Origin: Macrosoma leucophasiata
Lineage: Eukaryota; Arthropoda; Insecta; Lepidoptera; Hedylidae
Length of the DNA stretch: 64,000 nt
Assembly: GCA_036365455.1 (NCBI GenBank)
Contig: JAWQUS010000016.1
Coordinates: forward strand, 14,407,001-14,471,000
Reading direction: 5' to 3'
The notes beneath the pieces are model-generated. The model was not told where the DNA came from. It ran no database searches and saw only the letters and a list, made by a program, of their open reading frames with translations. Below are positions 21,060-32,532 of this stretch, in pieces. A program made the translations under genes and the position numbers. The stretch's first letter is position 1, and the number at the start of each line of letters is the position of its first letter.

Positions 21060-21402
21060 TCCACTGCAACCCACAAAGAGGCCACACATGAATTGACGTC
21101 ATTGATACATGCGTGGCTAGCTCGAACAGGCGATACATCGCTCAACGCTATCAACGTGGGTCTACGTTTCCACTGGAAGTACACGAATATGGCCCACGAC
21201 TATGTACAGCTCGCTTATCTATCCTTGGATTGCAGTGGGTTGTGCGTAGCCTCCGTGTGCCGTGCCACGCCACGTTATACATTATTCGTCGCTCTTCATG
21301 TACTCCAGTGGAAACATTGACCCACGTTGTCAAACAAATTAATACACGCAGCTAAAATGCGCCGCGTGTCCGTGCACAGCATGCGTCGCGATGGGCCCAC
21401 GC
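21060..21402. mobile_element. Probable MITE with inner inverted repeats
   Basis: CAACGTGGGTCTACGTTTCC (from 21153) is matched in inverse by a segment ending CCACGTTG (to 21333), giving about 36-bp arms with mismatches. The outer segments are GC-rich (GCGCCGCGTGTCCGTGCAC). No clear target duplication, so the outer limits are uncertain. Overlapping short frames on both strands are byproducts of the arms. Confidence 0.6.
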
Positions 21403-21404
21403 CT

Positions 21405-21545
21405 TTAAGTAATGACTGCTGCCTAAAGCCATCTACACAAATACGCAGTCGGGGGCCAGGTCAAAACGCGGATGTGTTGCCACCTCTAAGACATTAGTTG
21501 TTATGCCTCTGTGATACTCATTCCGGGGCCATATCTATTGTGTAA
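21405..21545 (-). repeat. Family A, diverged fragment
   Basis: AAGTAATGACTGCTGCCTAA, GATGTGTTGCCACC, GTTATGCCTCTGTGATA in antisense order. Confidence 0.6.
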
Positions 21546-22170
21546 GTAACTGATGATAACTTATTATTTTCCAATAATACGGACCTTAGAACATAATTTA
21601 TTCAAATTTAAAAAGAATCAAGTCCCCATACAACATTAATTACCCGAAGGTTGTACCTTCGCATGAAATATGGCAACAATAATAGGTTCATTACTTTATC
21701 AAATAACAAATATAATAACAAAATAACTAGGTCAAACCACACTTAAGAATTTTAAACAACGTTTCATTAAAAAAATGAAGTGGATTTTCAATTTGAATGC
21801 TTTTGGGGCACGTATTTTGCTTTCTCTAACCATTATTGACTTTGTTTTAGAGGAAAAGCATTCCCTTACTTTTATAGGCATTTTGATATTTTGATTTTCA
21901 GGTCTTAATCATAAAAGAGCGGGATTAAATCGAAAGACTATATTTATCTAATTCAGATACCTTTTTAGTCTTTGGTTTCAAGATTTCTTGCCTCTTATCT
22001 TTTAATTTGTGGGTAAGTATTTTCATCTTTTATACTTCAATCAATGATGCTGGCAAAGCGATTTTCTATATGTTAAGGATATTTTATTTTATCCTCTTCT
22101 AAGCACAAATAAAAACAAGATATTTAAAATTCTATATTTATCTTGTTGAAAGTGTATATTGCATGTAATA
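21546..22170. other. AT-rich intronic stretch
   Basis: No recognised element; sharply AT-rich next to the GC-rich minisatellite. Confidence 0.4.
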
Positions 22171-23505
22171 GCGCTCGATGTCGGGACGCTGGGCGTCAAG
22201 ACGCTCGACGTCGGGACGTTGGGCGTCGGGACGCTGGGCCTCGGAACGATTGATGTCGGGACGCTGGGCGTCGAGTCGCTCAACGTCAGAACGCTGGCCG
22301 TCAGGACGCTGGGCGTCGGGACGCTGGGCGTCGGGACGCTGGGCGTCGGGACGCTGGGCGTCGGGACGCTGGGCGTCGGGACGCTGGGCGTCGGGACGCT
22401 GGGCGTCGGGACGCTGGGCGTCGGGACGCTGGGCGTCGGGACGCTGGGCGTCGGGACGCTGGGCGTCGGGACGCTGGGCGTCGGGACGCTGGGCGTCGGG
22501 ACGCTGGGCGTCGTGACGCGGGGCGTCGGGACGCTGGACTTTGGGACGCTGGGCGTCGGGACGATAGGCGTCAGGACGCTGGGCGTCGAGACGCTGGGCG
22601 TCGGGACGCTGGGCGTCGGGACGCTGGGCGTCGGGACGCTGAGCGTCGGGACGCTGAGCGTCGGGACGCTAGGCATCGGAACGCTAGGCGTCGGGACACT
22701 GGGCGTCGGGACGCTGGGCGTCGGGACGCTCGCCGTCGAGATGCTCGGCGTTGGGACGCTGGGCGTCGGGACGCCGGGCGTCGAGACGTTCGTCATCGAG
22801 ACGCTGGGCGTTGGGAAGCTGGGCGTCGGGACGCTGGGCGTCGGGACGCTAGGCATCGGAACGCTGGGCGTCGGGACACTGGGCGTCGGGACGCTGGGCG
22901 TCGGGACGCTGGGCGTCGGGACGCTTGGCGTCGGGACGCTCGCCGTCGAGACGCTCGACGTCGGGACGCTGGGCGTGGGGACGCTGGGCGTCGGGTCGCT
23001 GGGCGTCGGGACGCTGGGCGTCGGGACGCTGGGCGTCGGGACGCTGGGCGTCGGGACGCTGGGCGTCGGGACTCTGGGCGTCGGGATGCTGGGCGTCGGG
23101 ACCCTGGGCGTCGGGACGCTGGGCGTCGGGACGCTGGGCGTCGGGCCGCTGGGCGACTAAACGCTCGACGTAAGAACGCTGGCCGTCAGGATGCTGGGCG
23201 TCGGGACGCTGGGCGTCGGGACGCTGGGCGTCGGGACGCTGGGCGTCGGGACGCTGGGCGTCGGGACGCTGGGCGTCGGGACGCTGGGCGTCGGGACGCT
23301 GGGCGTCGAGACGCTCGACGTCGGGTCGCTTGGCGTCGGGACGCTCGTTTTCGAGACGCTGGGCGTCAGGACGCTGGGCGTCGAGACGCTTGGCGTCAGG
23401 ACGCTCGACGTCGGGACGTTGGGCGTCGGGACGCTGGGCCTCGGAACGCTTGATGTCGGGTCGCTGGGCGTCGAGACGCTCGACGTCGGGACGCTGGGCG
23501 TCGGC
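22171..23505. repeat. Minisatellite, 15-bp unit, 89 units
   Basis: Unit GACGCTGGGCGTCGG, 1,335 bp in total, exactly 89 units, with the register kept from end to end despite dozens of substitutions. Each unit holds GACGC and GCGTC around TGG, so single strands could form a hairpin per unit. It is CpG-rich in an AT-rich intron. All frames stay open over long stretches simply because the unit is 15 bp and lacks stops; products would be GVGTL or PSVPT repeats. One frame is ended by TAA at 23158-23160. There is no start context, splice site or composition argument for coding. Confidence 0.97.
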
Positions 23506-23620
23506 TAATATACTTATTGTGATTAATTATATTTATGTATTTTTAGCTATGTAATTTTGAATCGTCTTAGTTAGATCATTTATTCACTATCGAAACTCAG
23601 ACAGCTGCATTTTAAGAACA

Positions 23621-23960
23621 TTTTTTTTCTTTTTCGTTCAATGAAAGTGGCTAACATGCATACAATTCAAGTAAACGGTGATAGTATAGTGCAGCCTATC
23701 GACATCTACACAAAAATAAGTTAACTTAATCTTTTAACTTACTCTTTTTTCTTTTCTATTAACTTAATCTGTTAACTAAATGCGTCGCCATCAATGCGAC
23801 CTAAGTTGTTACGTCTCTGTGATAGTTATTATGGAGCGATACATTACCATCTAACCAGCACACGATAGTACCGAACACTAGCATTCGTCGGCAGATAGAT
23901 TAGGTAATGCGGTGGTGCCTACGCCCTCGAGTTCCTACACTGAAACTCTACCAACGGTAA
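23621..23960 (-). repeat. Family A retroposon, diverged
   Basis: Antisense unit from T-rich run to CTCTACCAACGGTAA, with an internal AACTTAATCTTTTAACTTAC duplication. Confidence 0.75.
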
Positions 23961-24236
23961 AACAGTTGTTTATGAAAAATACGTAAATATCAAACTATGA
24001 GCTATATCAAACTTAGAGCACTCGTTTATATAAAACTTACGGCAGGCATATTGCGTTGACAGTTTTTAGATATCACGGAACGTGAGAAATCTGCACGTAA
24101 CGTGACAATAAACTGGGCAAAGGCGACTTTGAAAGTTAACTGTAGATTTATTGGAACATCCATGTGGAACACAAATGTGAAAGTAACTAACTGGGAATTT
24201 GCTCCCTATTAAATAACTTAAAAGTTTATTATACAA

Positions 24237-24307
24237 CACGGTATTCAGGGTCCGGCAGAAATGTTATTACACTACCCTGAACCTTGCTATCATACCCTGA
24301 ATACCGT
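24237..24307. repeat. Hairpin-forming inverted repeat
   Basis: CACGGTATTCAGGGT and ACCCTGAATACCGTG form 15-bp perfect arms about 40 bp apart; a second ACCCTGAA lies in the loop. No flanking duplication seen. Confidence 0.7.
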
Positions 24308-24339
24308 GCCGTGTAATAAGGACATTAGGCTTGATGTGA

Positions 24340-24440
24340 TGAAGTAACAAACAAGGATGCAGTTTACAGTCCACATAGATGGTAAGTGAATACTGTAGCC
24401 TAAAAACATCTACATAAGAAGCATATATTTTAACCGGTTT
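24340..24440 (-). repeat. Family A, short diverged fragment
   Basis: AACAAACAAGGATGCAGTTT and GGTAAGTGAATACTGTAGCC match the 3' end in antisense. Confidence 0.55.
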
Positions 24441-24454
24441 TTACGTAGTATACT

Positions 24455-24902
24455 AAAATCCGAAGGTGAATCAAAAAGTTCTTAGAAGTGCAGGTTAATA
24501 TCATATTTTTGTGGGTAGTTTAATATTTAGTTTGAAGAGTGTCAATAACACAATATTCCTACGCAGTTACACTCGATTTGGTCGTTCCATTCGCAAATAA
24601 TAAATTATTTAGTACTAAGTTACGCGCCGTGATAAAGTACCTGTGCTTGAAAAATATGTTAACTAAAGAAATATTTTTGGATATCCAGCAGACATTAGGG
24701 AATAATGCTATACCTTATTCCACCGTCGTTTACTGGGTTGCTGAATTTAAAAGAGGTAGATCGAGCTACCGATGACCCTCGAGAAGAAGATGACCCTCGT
24801 TCCGGGCGGCCTTCAACCTCAATCACGGAAGAAAATGTCAAAAAAGTTGAAAATTTAGTTTTAGAAGACAGAAGAATTACTAATTTATCTGCCTCTAAAT
24901 GA
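24455..24902 (+). pseudogene. mariner-like transposase, truncated and frameshifted
   Basis: The remnant encodes the N-terminal helix-turn-helix region of a mariner transposase. LRAVIKYLCLKNMLTKEIFL and PYSTVVYWVAEFKRGRSS lie in one frame (24539-24775). DDPRSGRPSTSITEENVKKV and EDRRIT lie in another (24705-24902), so a frameshift falls near 24765. GGTGAATCAAAAAGTTCTTA just upstream resembles a mariner terminal repeat. About 120 of the usual ~345 residues remain and the catalytic D,D,D domain is absent. The 3' side is cut by a family A copy. It is inactive. Confidence 0.85.
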
Positions 24903-25105
24903 TAGTGTTCAACACTACCGTGTTTCGGTTGGATGGTTATGTATGGCTCCGTAATAACTCCACAGAGACATCACAACTTAGGTTTCCGGGGTCGCAATGC
25001 ATCTGCATTGGACCTCTGGTTTTTGTGTAGATGTCAATAGGCGGCAGCCATCACTTAACATCAATATGAGCTGCATGATTCTTTGCCACCTTCTGAACAT
25101 AAAAA
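24886..25105 (+). repeat. Family A retroposon, 5'-truncated, diverged
   Basis: CTGCCTCTAAATGATAGTGT to TTCTGAACATAAAAA, directly joined to the mariner relic. Confidence 0.75.
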
Positions 25106-25738
25106 GGTGACCTTGTGGTAGTAGCCCCAACTTCTTCTTCTTCTTCGTGTCAACGACTTCAAAGCAAAATGTAATAAGTTAAAGAATCTAAGAAGAGAAA
25201 AGAGCGGCCCTATAAAACTATAAATCTTAGATTTGATGAAAGTAATCAACAGTGCACAAGGTATCTCCTATATGTATCTTAATTTGACGTAGTCGAGTAA
25301 ATCCAAAAATCCCCTCTTGGGTTCTCCTACTAGTAACATCGTTTCAATATTGCATTATACTTACTTTCTGCAATATATTCACTTTTTTTCATGGCAACAG
25401 AATTCAGGCATACTATCGTGTCGCATAAAGAATTATATTAAATTTTATACAAGTTCCCTTTATTGTATCGATCTGCCCATTCATTACGGCGTCCTTGAGA
25501 CCCCTCTGTACTCCAGTGGTCAAGGATACAAAAATGAGCTGGGAACGGGCGAACTGGGAGTCGTAAAATCTGAGCTCGCTACCATAAAATTATGCACCCG
25601 TTTTTAGGCGTAGACAAAGGTCAAAGGATGATAACAATATGTAAGCAAACATGTATTTCAAACTAAGTATTGTCCGTGACTTCATCCGCTTGGATTTCAT
25701 GATATTTATATTTTCATCCCCTTTTTTATTCAGCCTAT
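25106..25738. other. Intronic stretch without recognised element
   Basis: A CTT microsatellite lies near 25132. The 96-codon frame at 25317-25607 shows no domain or splice support. Confidence 0.35.
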
Positions 25739-26075
25739 TAGGGGCCGTCCATTAATCACGTGATGTTTTTAGCGTCGTTTTTGACCTCCTTCCTCCCCCT
25801 TGGTGATACGTGGTGAGGTTTTAGATAAACCCCCACTTAACTTAAGATCACGTGTATTTTTTTTTTTATTAAAAATGCTTGTATTTGGCTTGAAAATTGC
25901 TTAAACTGGCGACTATTAGGACGAGGCGAAATCGGCACTTTTCGGCTGAAATCGGGCACTCGAAGTAGAAATAAACACACGTGATATCTCCATATATGCC
26001 CCCCTCCCCCTTGTGATGTTTCGTGATTTTTTCGGATCCCTCCCTCCCCCTTTCGAGCCTTACGTGATAAATGTT
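25739..26075. repeat. Probable MITE with CCGTCCATTAATCACGTGA motif
   Basis: GGGGCCGTCCATTAATCACG at the left; CACGTGA/TACGTGA and CCTCCCTCCCCC motifs recur within. This type of dispersed insect repeat starts with GGGCCGTCCAT. The right end is unclear and no duplication was found. Confidence 0.5.
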
Positions 26076-26394
26076 AAAAAAAGATGTTATAAAACATTTT
26101 TTTTCCATATTTTATTCCATTCATAAAAAATATTTTTTGATCTAAGAATGTTTTGGAGATACCCAATATCGCCTACTTTGCACCCCGATACTTATCTCGG
26201 GACTACCTACACTGCGGCAGTGAATATTTAAAACGAAAACCAAGTGTAATTTAATAGGTTACGAAAGATTTGTGAGTATATTTTCTTTTCCTGTAAACTG
26301 CAAATATTTTACTGGCTTAAAAAGCCAAGGTATAGGCTATCATCTCATAACGAATCATTTTACCGGTCCAACCACATTTAAAGCTTCTGCTTTA

Positions 26395-26570
26395 AAGCTA
26401 CCCTAAATTGTAGTGTTCGGCGCTATCGTGTTCCGATCAGGTGGTTAGACCTTAGGAGTGGAAACGCATCTCCATTGCAACCTCTGATTTTTATGTAGAT
26501 AATTATAAGCTACAGTATCACTTACCATCAATGTGAACTGTATGCGTTTTTGTCACTTCTTGACATAAAA
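26395..26570 (+). repeat. Family A retroposon, diverged
   Basis: TAGTGTTCGGCGCTATCGTG to CTTCTTGACATAAAAA with a missing middle section. Confidence 0.65.
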
Positions 26571-26931
26571 AGACTGTGAAAGGCTGTATGGACAACAAAA
26601 ACGTCGCAACCATCCCAAATATTTCATTTTTTCATCGGACACGGTACGGAACCCTTACTGTATATTATTTGACGATGTGTCTATACAAAATTATGAAAGA
26701 TCTTCAACCCAAAGTGATCTCGCCAAAGAATAATATTGAGGGAGATAAAGCTAAGTATACACAAATTGTTTACATTCTTTCCCTCGCAATCTCTTCTTAG
26801 AATATGCCCAGATTTCGTGAAAACCTCAAGTAAAAATTAAAAGCTTTATTTATATCCTCATCATCGAAACTGACATTGTTTAAATTCGATAAATATTGAC
26901 TGATACAACGTTCATTATATTGTGGTGTCTC

Positions 26932-29059
26932 ATAGGTTAGGATCCCACTGCAGAATCATTTCGTTCATCCAGATATGCTGCAAACCTATCATTTACACAC
27001 ATTTATAATCTATAGAATATATATCCATTTAAGTGGCCTATCAAAAGGAGATGTTGCGAGCTCGGCCCTGGTTCGTACATGTCCTCAAAAATGGGTAAAT
27101 TATAGAAGAATCCGAAAAAAAAACAATTAATTTAATCAAGATTATATTTCAGAGTTACCACCACATTTAATTCAAACGATTTTAGCATTTTCAACCATGT
27201 TTAACATGGCGGCGATACAGCCGACCAGTGTTACCAACTCCGAAATCTATTGAGTGGTAGAAATATTCTAAAATTACAGTAGATTTTCCAAAATTATGTG
27301 GTACCTATAATTTGAAATACGGTAAAATTACCGTGTATATTTCTTTCTTTGTGGTGTTTCATAACACTACTTTTGGCATTGAAACTATTGTCAATATTAT
27401 GAAAATGCCTTAATTATATTACCTTTACAGTGCCAGTCAGGCCACCAGAAAAATATGACAATTGATTTCTTATTGTTCTCGGGACCCTATCGGATCCATT
27501 GCAGCTTCAGGGATTAATAAGCATCCATTCCTCTCGGAACTTTTCTTTTAGCTGGTATTTAACTATTTTCTCGTTCAGATGCGCTGTCATTATCACCAAG
27601 TGTGGCCAGCCAACGATTTAGCATTTATGGCAGGCCCCCTCTCCCCCTTCGCCCCCTCCTCTGCCTACCCCCTGTGACGGAGGACCGAGTTTATCACAAA
27701 GAGTTATGTATATAGCTCAATGGATTATCATTGTCAACTGGCAACACTGCAGCCGACGCTTGGGATTGACAGTACATAAGTAGATAAAACAAAACTAATG
27801 TAACACTTTTCGAAGTCCCGTATCGCACCCTATCGAATCGATCAATTTAAAGAAGTTCCGAAGATTATTTTTAAATTGGAAATCGAATAGTATTAACACA
27901 TAAAATCGATTTCGATAGTATTTAGAAAATATTACTTTTTCTCCAAGTACTATATCATCAAAAAAACAATTAAAAAAATGAAAATGTCAAAATGACATCG
28001 CTCGCCATATTCGCCATGTTGGTTTTGAGTTGCAATTCTAACTGCAAAAAAATAAATTTTGTAACTGCAAACAAAGCTAAATAAGTGAAAATATGCAGTA
28101 AAAAACGCTTTCATATTAATTTTGCCTGTTAATCATATTGTGTACTATACATGGCCGGAGGTCCATACATTCTTGCAACATCTCTGGTGGCGCCACTTTT
28201 GGCAAAAATCGCTTGTAATTATACTTTATCTCATCGCACCCGCAATACCCATCATTACCTATCCTTTTCCCTCTCGTGCACTGTCGCTTACCGCCTCGCA
28301 AACCGCGAGGACGCGAGTCGCCGCCAAATCGTCGACATCAACGGACATACGTTTTTCGAAGTCCTCGCATTCCCGCTTACCCAAGTGTGTAGTGTGGTGA
28401 CTGTTGTACGCCTGATAAAACTCAACACCTAACCCACCGCGAGTGTCTGTGTGGTGTGCATTTGCCCCGGAAGGCTCTGTTGCCCGGGGACGCCTGGAGT
28501 TATGCCAACGAGATAAGTGCACGAGTTCCTTCCTGCTAGATCTCCCTACATCTTCCGCAACCGCATGCCCTCGCGAGAGACAAGACAAGCTTTCATTGAT
28601 CTAAAACATACAGTCCACTGCCCTTCAGGCGTGCCGCTGAGCTACCTACCAATCTCCTTTGGCCGCAAGTATTTTTAATTAACTTATTTTATGTTTAACA
28701 GCCAGCAACACTTATTTGCGGCCGATTTAATTTGGCTCCCGTATATCATAATAATGAGAAAAAAATAGCTTTCATTTGATATAATAATATAGGGTTTACA
28801 TGTACGTTATGAACGTAAAAAGTTATCGGGGCGGAACAAATATATGTAGAGGCGGCCAAGTGGGCAACGGCAGCCGTGATTCTTCAAACAAAAGGAAAAA
28901 AAATCTTTCCCAAAAGAGAAATATGAAAAAATACTTGCGGCCATTTTTTGATCGGCAACCTAGTGGATATATATTCTCTAGATTATAAATATGCGTAAAA
29001 ATAAGTTTTACAGCATATCTAGATGAATGAAATGATTTTGCAGTGGGATCTTAACCTAT
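26932..29059. mobile_element. Non-autonomous 2.1-kb DNA element with long terminal inverted repeats
   Basis: Left end 26932-27062 begins ATAGGTTAGGATCCCACTGC. The right end 28926-29059 is its inverted counterpart (complement begins ATAGGTTAAGATCCCACTGC), about 130 bp each, including TATAGAATATATATCCA and GGCCGCAAG blocks. No transposase is encoded. The interior includes a GC-rich section at 28110-28620 whose short frames show no domain. Target duplication not resolved. A fragment of the same end lies at 7553-7655. Confidence 0.75.
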
Positions 29060-29509
29060 CAGTCTTTGTAAAATACTCATTGAAATATTCATTGTTGTTT
29101 TTTCTAGGTCACTGAGCTTTAGTCACTACGAAACGAGATCGAAATTCCATTACAATTTCTGTTATTTGTTCTTTTATATCAAAGGAAAGCAAAAAATGTA
29201 TTGCTCGTGATAAAATAGTTCACAATCTCATATTATTTCAATTCGCGATATCAAAGAGTTCAAGACACTAAGCAAAAGGAAAGCGTAACGAGATCATATA
29301 CGTTGTTAAACTTACGATACGATTTCATGTAAAAATATTATGAGATGGGTAGTTTAACTACTTACTCGATTTGTTTATACATAACAATGTAAGTGGTTTT
29401 TTTTATTACCATAAGTACTTTTATGTGAATAACATCCACCTACAAAAAAATCCTAGTAACCATTATCTATAACAAATAACAATTAACCCTACTGGTTATA
29501 TCGTCAACC
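29060..29509. other. AT-rich intronic stretch
   Basis: No recognised element. Confidence 0.4.
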
Positions 29510-29796
29510 TTACTAGTGATAGAACTCCAGTGACCGAGCTCAAAGGCGAAGGCACCCCCGCATTAACTAATATACTTGTCGCTAAATGGTAGTGTTCAGC
29601 ACTATCGTGTTCCGGTCAGGTGGTAATGTACGGCTCTATAATTTCCGGCACAGAGGCATAACACCTAATGCCTCAGGAGTGGCAGCGCATCTGCATTTTG
29701 ACCTCTGGTCATTGTGTGGGTGTCTATAGGCTGCAGTCATCACTTAACATCAATGTGAACTGCACTGCTTGTTTGCCACTTTTATTACATTAAAAA
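29510..29796 (+). repeat. Family A retroposon, near full length
   Basis: AGTGATAGAACTCCAGTGAC to TTATTACATTAAAAAA; moderately diverged at the 5' hairpin. Confidence 0.85.
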
Positions 29797-30838
29797 AGTA
29801 CTTTTATGTAAATAACCTCATGTGCATTTGACCTACTGTAAAATTCTGGTCGATGTCTGCTATATTATGACGCCATAACGATTAAATATAAGTGAATTTT
29901 AACATAAAAATCGATGAAATGTAATTTTCTAGGAATGTTTAATATTAACCAATAATTCTAGATTATTGGTTAATATCAGATATTCATGTGCATTTCATGT
30001 AATATTTAGGTTTGTGTTGGAGACGTTTCCACGTCAACTGTCAATATTTGACTAGGTGAACTGTGGCAAATTGACTTCAGCAGACTATGATTCAGCTACC
30101 AAATTGAGTATTTGGTCTAAGTACGTATAGGTCAATGTGGTAAACACATTTCAGCAATTTTGCGTATCGTTACTCAATTTTATTTACTACTACTGTATTA
30201 ATTGCGGCAACACACGACAGTTGATAAATGTTTTTTTTTGTCATTTTTATAACATTCGATTGACAGTTTCATAGTTATGGAGTCATCAAATATTTCTTCT
30301 CTATCCATAATCAATATCGAAGAGGGGATGGGTGGCTTGTAATAGATTAAGATACTATTCACCAGACAATGTGTAAAATAAAAAAAAAATTAAATGTTTG
30401 GCCCAGTAATACCTATCACCGAGACATAACAACTTAGTTCTCAGTTCTCAGGAGTGCATTTTGACCTCTGTTTTTTGTGTAGATGTCTAACTTCTATTCT
30501 CTAGGTACAAATTTTATACAGCAGTTCTTCGGGCATACATAAAACGGCCGCTTTATTCCGTTGTTAGTGGAAATGAACGAATTCCAAATGTTTTTTACAA
30601 CCACATTCTTGAGGCAGACGACTTCAAATCTCATGAAATGGTTCTCGCAGGTTACTAACCTTTGACGATTATGTTTTTTTTTCAATGCCCTTTATACATT
30701 TTCTGAGAGATGAAAGATCAAAGAAAATGTTTGTGATCGTTCGAAGATTTTTCAAGCAAAGCCATATAAAAATATAATAATTTACCTTTCAATTCGGTTG
30801 GCCACCGACTTACATCTAATGGTTATGAATCTTCGATT
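29797..30838. other. Intronic stretch with a palindrome
   Basis: AATATTAACCAATAAT and ATTATTGGTTAATAT around 29940-29985 form 15-16-bp arms with a short loop. A family A scrap sits at 30422-30490. No gene recognised. Confidence 0.45.
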
Positions 30839-31378
30839 CCTTTTTTATGCCATGAATTGACAAACAAGCATACAGTTCACATTGATGGTAAATGAATACT
30901 GTAGCCTATGAACTATAACTCAATGGATCATGTATCTGAAATAAAATTGATTTGATTGATTGATAAACATCTACATATAAACCAGTGAATTCAATGTAGA
31001 TGCATTTCCACTTCTGACGTCAAACTTTGTTATATTTCTATACCAGAAACTACAGGGCTGTATTTTAACCACCTGACCGAAACACGATAGCTATAAACAT
31101 TACAATTAAGGTTTTTGACGACCCAGTTAGTCCAGCGGTGTGAGACGACCGTTTCATTCGAAGGGTCGCGGGTTCGATCCCCGCACCGGGACAAATATTT
31201 GTGTGGCCAACAGATATTTGTTTCGGTTCAGGGCGTAAGTGTGTGCGTTGTGGGTGTACAACGGAACCCACGACTCAGATTTATACCTAGTGTGGCGCTG
31301 GCAGTTTTTAAGCGTAATAGATTAGTTAATGGGGTCGTGCCTTCACCCATCATGTCACTGCAGCTCTACTCCCAGTAA
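30839..31378 (-). repeat. Family A retroposon interrupted by SINE-2
   Basis: Antisense family A occupies 30839-31110 (ATGCCATGAATTGACAAACA to AACACGATAG). It resumes at about 31313-31378 (GCGTAATAGATTAGTTAATG to CTCTACTCCCAGTAA) after the SINE. Confidence 0.75.
31116..31312 (+). mobile_element. SINE-2, tRNA-derived
   Basis: A box TTAGTCCAGCGG at 31127-31138 and B box GGTTCGATCC at 31171-31180. The body contains ACAAATATTTGTGTGG, GGTGTACAACGGAACCCACG and the end CAGTTTTTAAGCG. Inserted in a family A copy. The 3' tail is not poly(A). Confidence 0.85.
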
Positions 31379-31664
31379 TATACCTACTCTTTGACAAAAG
31401 TAATTTGATAACATTTAATAAATTGCGGTCGTAGTTCAACCACTGAGCGATGTTTAGCTTATTTAATTACTAGACAGATATAAAACATTTATTGAAGAGC
31501 TCGTGGCATAACCTACATTTCCTACGTGAACATTAAATGGCCCGTACGAGCTACCTGTAATAGTTACGAGGAACTTTGGATATTTAGGTACAGGGTGAAG
31601 CAAAAATACGTAATACTCTCAAATACCTAGTATTAAACGCACCACGTTTGGGTAAGCCAATTCA

Positions 31665-31850
31665 ATGACGACCCGGTTAGTCCAGCGGTGTGAGATGACA
31701 GTTTGATTCGAAGGGTGGCACCCCCGCACCGAGACATAAAATTGTATATAGGTGTTTGCGTTTGGGTGTTTAGGTATGCTTGTATGTGTACAATGACACC
31801 CACGACACAGGTTTATAGCTAGTGTGTGAGTGAAGGCGCATTTTTTTTTA
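31665..31850 (+). mobile_element. SINE-2, diverged copy
   Basis: TGACGACCCGGTTAGTCCAG intact. The B box is damaged (GGGTGGCACCCCCGCACC lacks the TTCGA core). Ends in GTGAAGGCGC plus T run. Confidence 0.8.
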
Positions 31851-32024
31851 ATGCTTTTTTGGAGGACGCTAGGTTGCTCATCGAGCTTTCATGTTTAACA
31901 ACTTCAATTAAGCCATTGTAGAAACCAGTTACCATAGAACCACCTAGAAAATACGTACACATTAAAGGATGTCGGTATATACGTAACTTAACGCTTATAG
32001 TCCTCGAAAGAAAGCAAATATTAA

Positions 32025-32482
32025 TACATGCAAACACCTTCGATTCGCCGGTTACGTTTTGGCCCATGTAGGTGGTGGTGAGCCTGTTGACTCGTCCAGG
32101 CACATTACCACACCATAAATTCCATACAAACGCTTAATTTGGTCTCTATTACCTGTGTACGAGAATTACCTGTGTGTGGAATTTTGGCGGAGTGTCCGCG
32201 GTGTGTTAATGTGCCTGGATCAGCATCGTAGCACGTAGAAAATACCAAGCGTCGCCCATAAGAGGGGAGGAGGTTGGTGAGGCGTTAAAATCGGATGGGA
32301 CGTCAAAGTATCCATTCTATACGTAGTATTATTTCATATTTTCTGAAATTACCAAAGTCTGAGAAAAAAAATGAAATAGAAACAGAATTAAAGGCTTCGT
32401 TGTCTCTGATAGCCTACGTCCCGGGAATCGAACTCAGGACCCCAGCGCACTCGTACTGCTCTACCTAAACTACTAAGCAGCA
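32025..32482 (-). mobile_element. Composite: SINE-1 carrying an internal insert, copy 1
   Basis: Antisense SINE-1 3' body at 32025-32108 and 5' region with boxes at 32380-32482 (complement has GAGTTCGATTCCCGGG). Between them is an insert of about 265 bp bounded by ACATTACCA/AAATTACCA. The insert contains AAACGCTTAATTTGGTCTCT and GTCGCCCATAAGAGGGGAGG and matches the composite at 35070-35400. Confidence 0.75.
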
Positions 32483-32532
32483 AGTCTACATAAGCACTGA
32501 TAGTCCGGTGTCCGGTTCATTTTGATCAATTT

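Noticed and set aside
22159..23160. 333-codon plus frame and 255-codon minus frame through the minisatellite (GVGTL / PSVPT repeats)
   Set aside because: A stop-free 15-bp unit keeps most frames open on both strands. There is no splice or start support and no flanking coding sequence.
28122..28588. Several overlapping frames in the GC-rich core of the long-TIR element
   Set aside because: No transposase or other motif on either strand; GC-rich DNA lengthens frames by chance.
31127..31190. tRNA gene at the SINE-2 promoter boxes
   Set aside because: No closing acceptor stem; the same boxes recur with the same downstream body in other SINE-2 copies.
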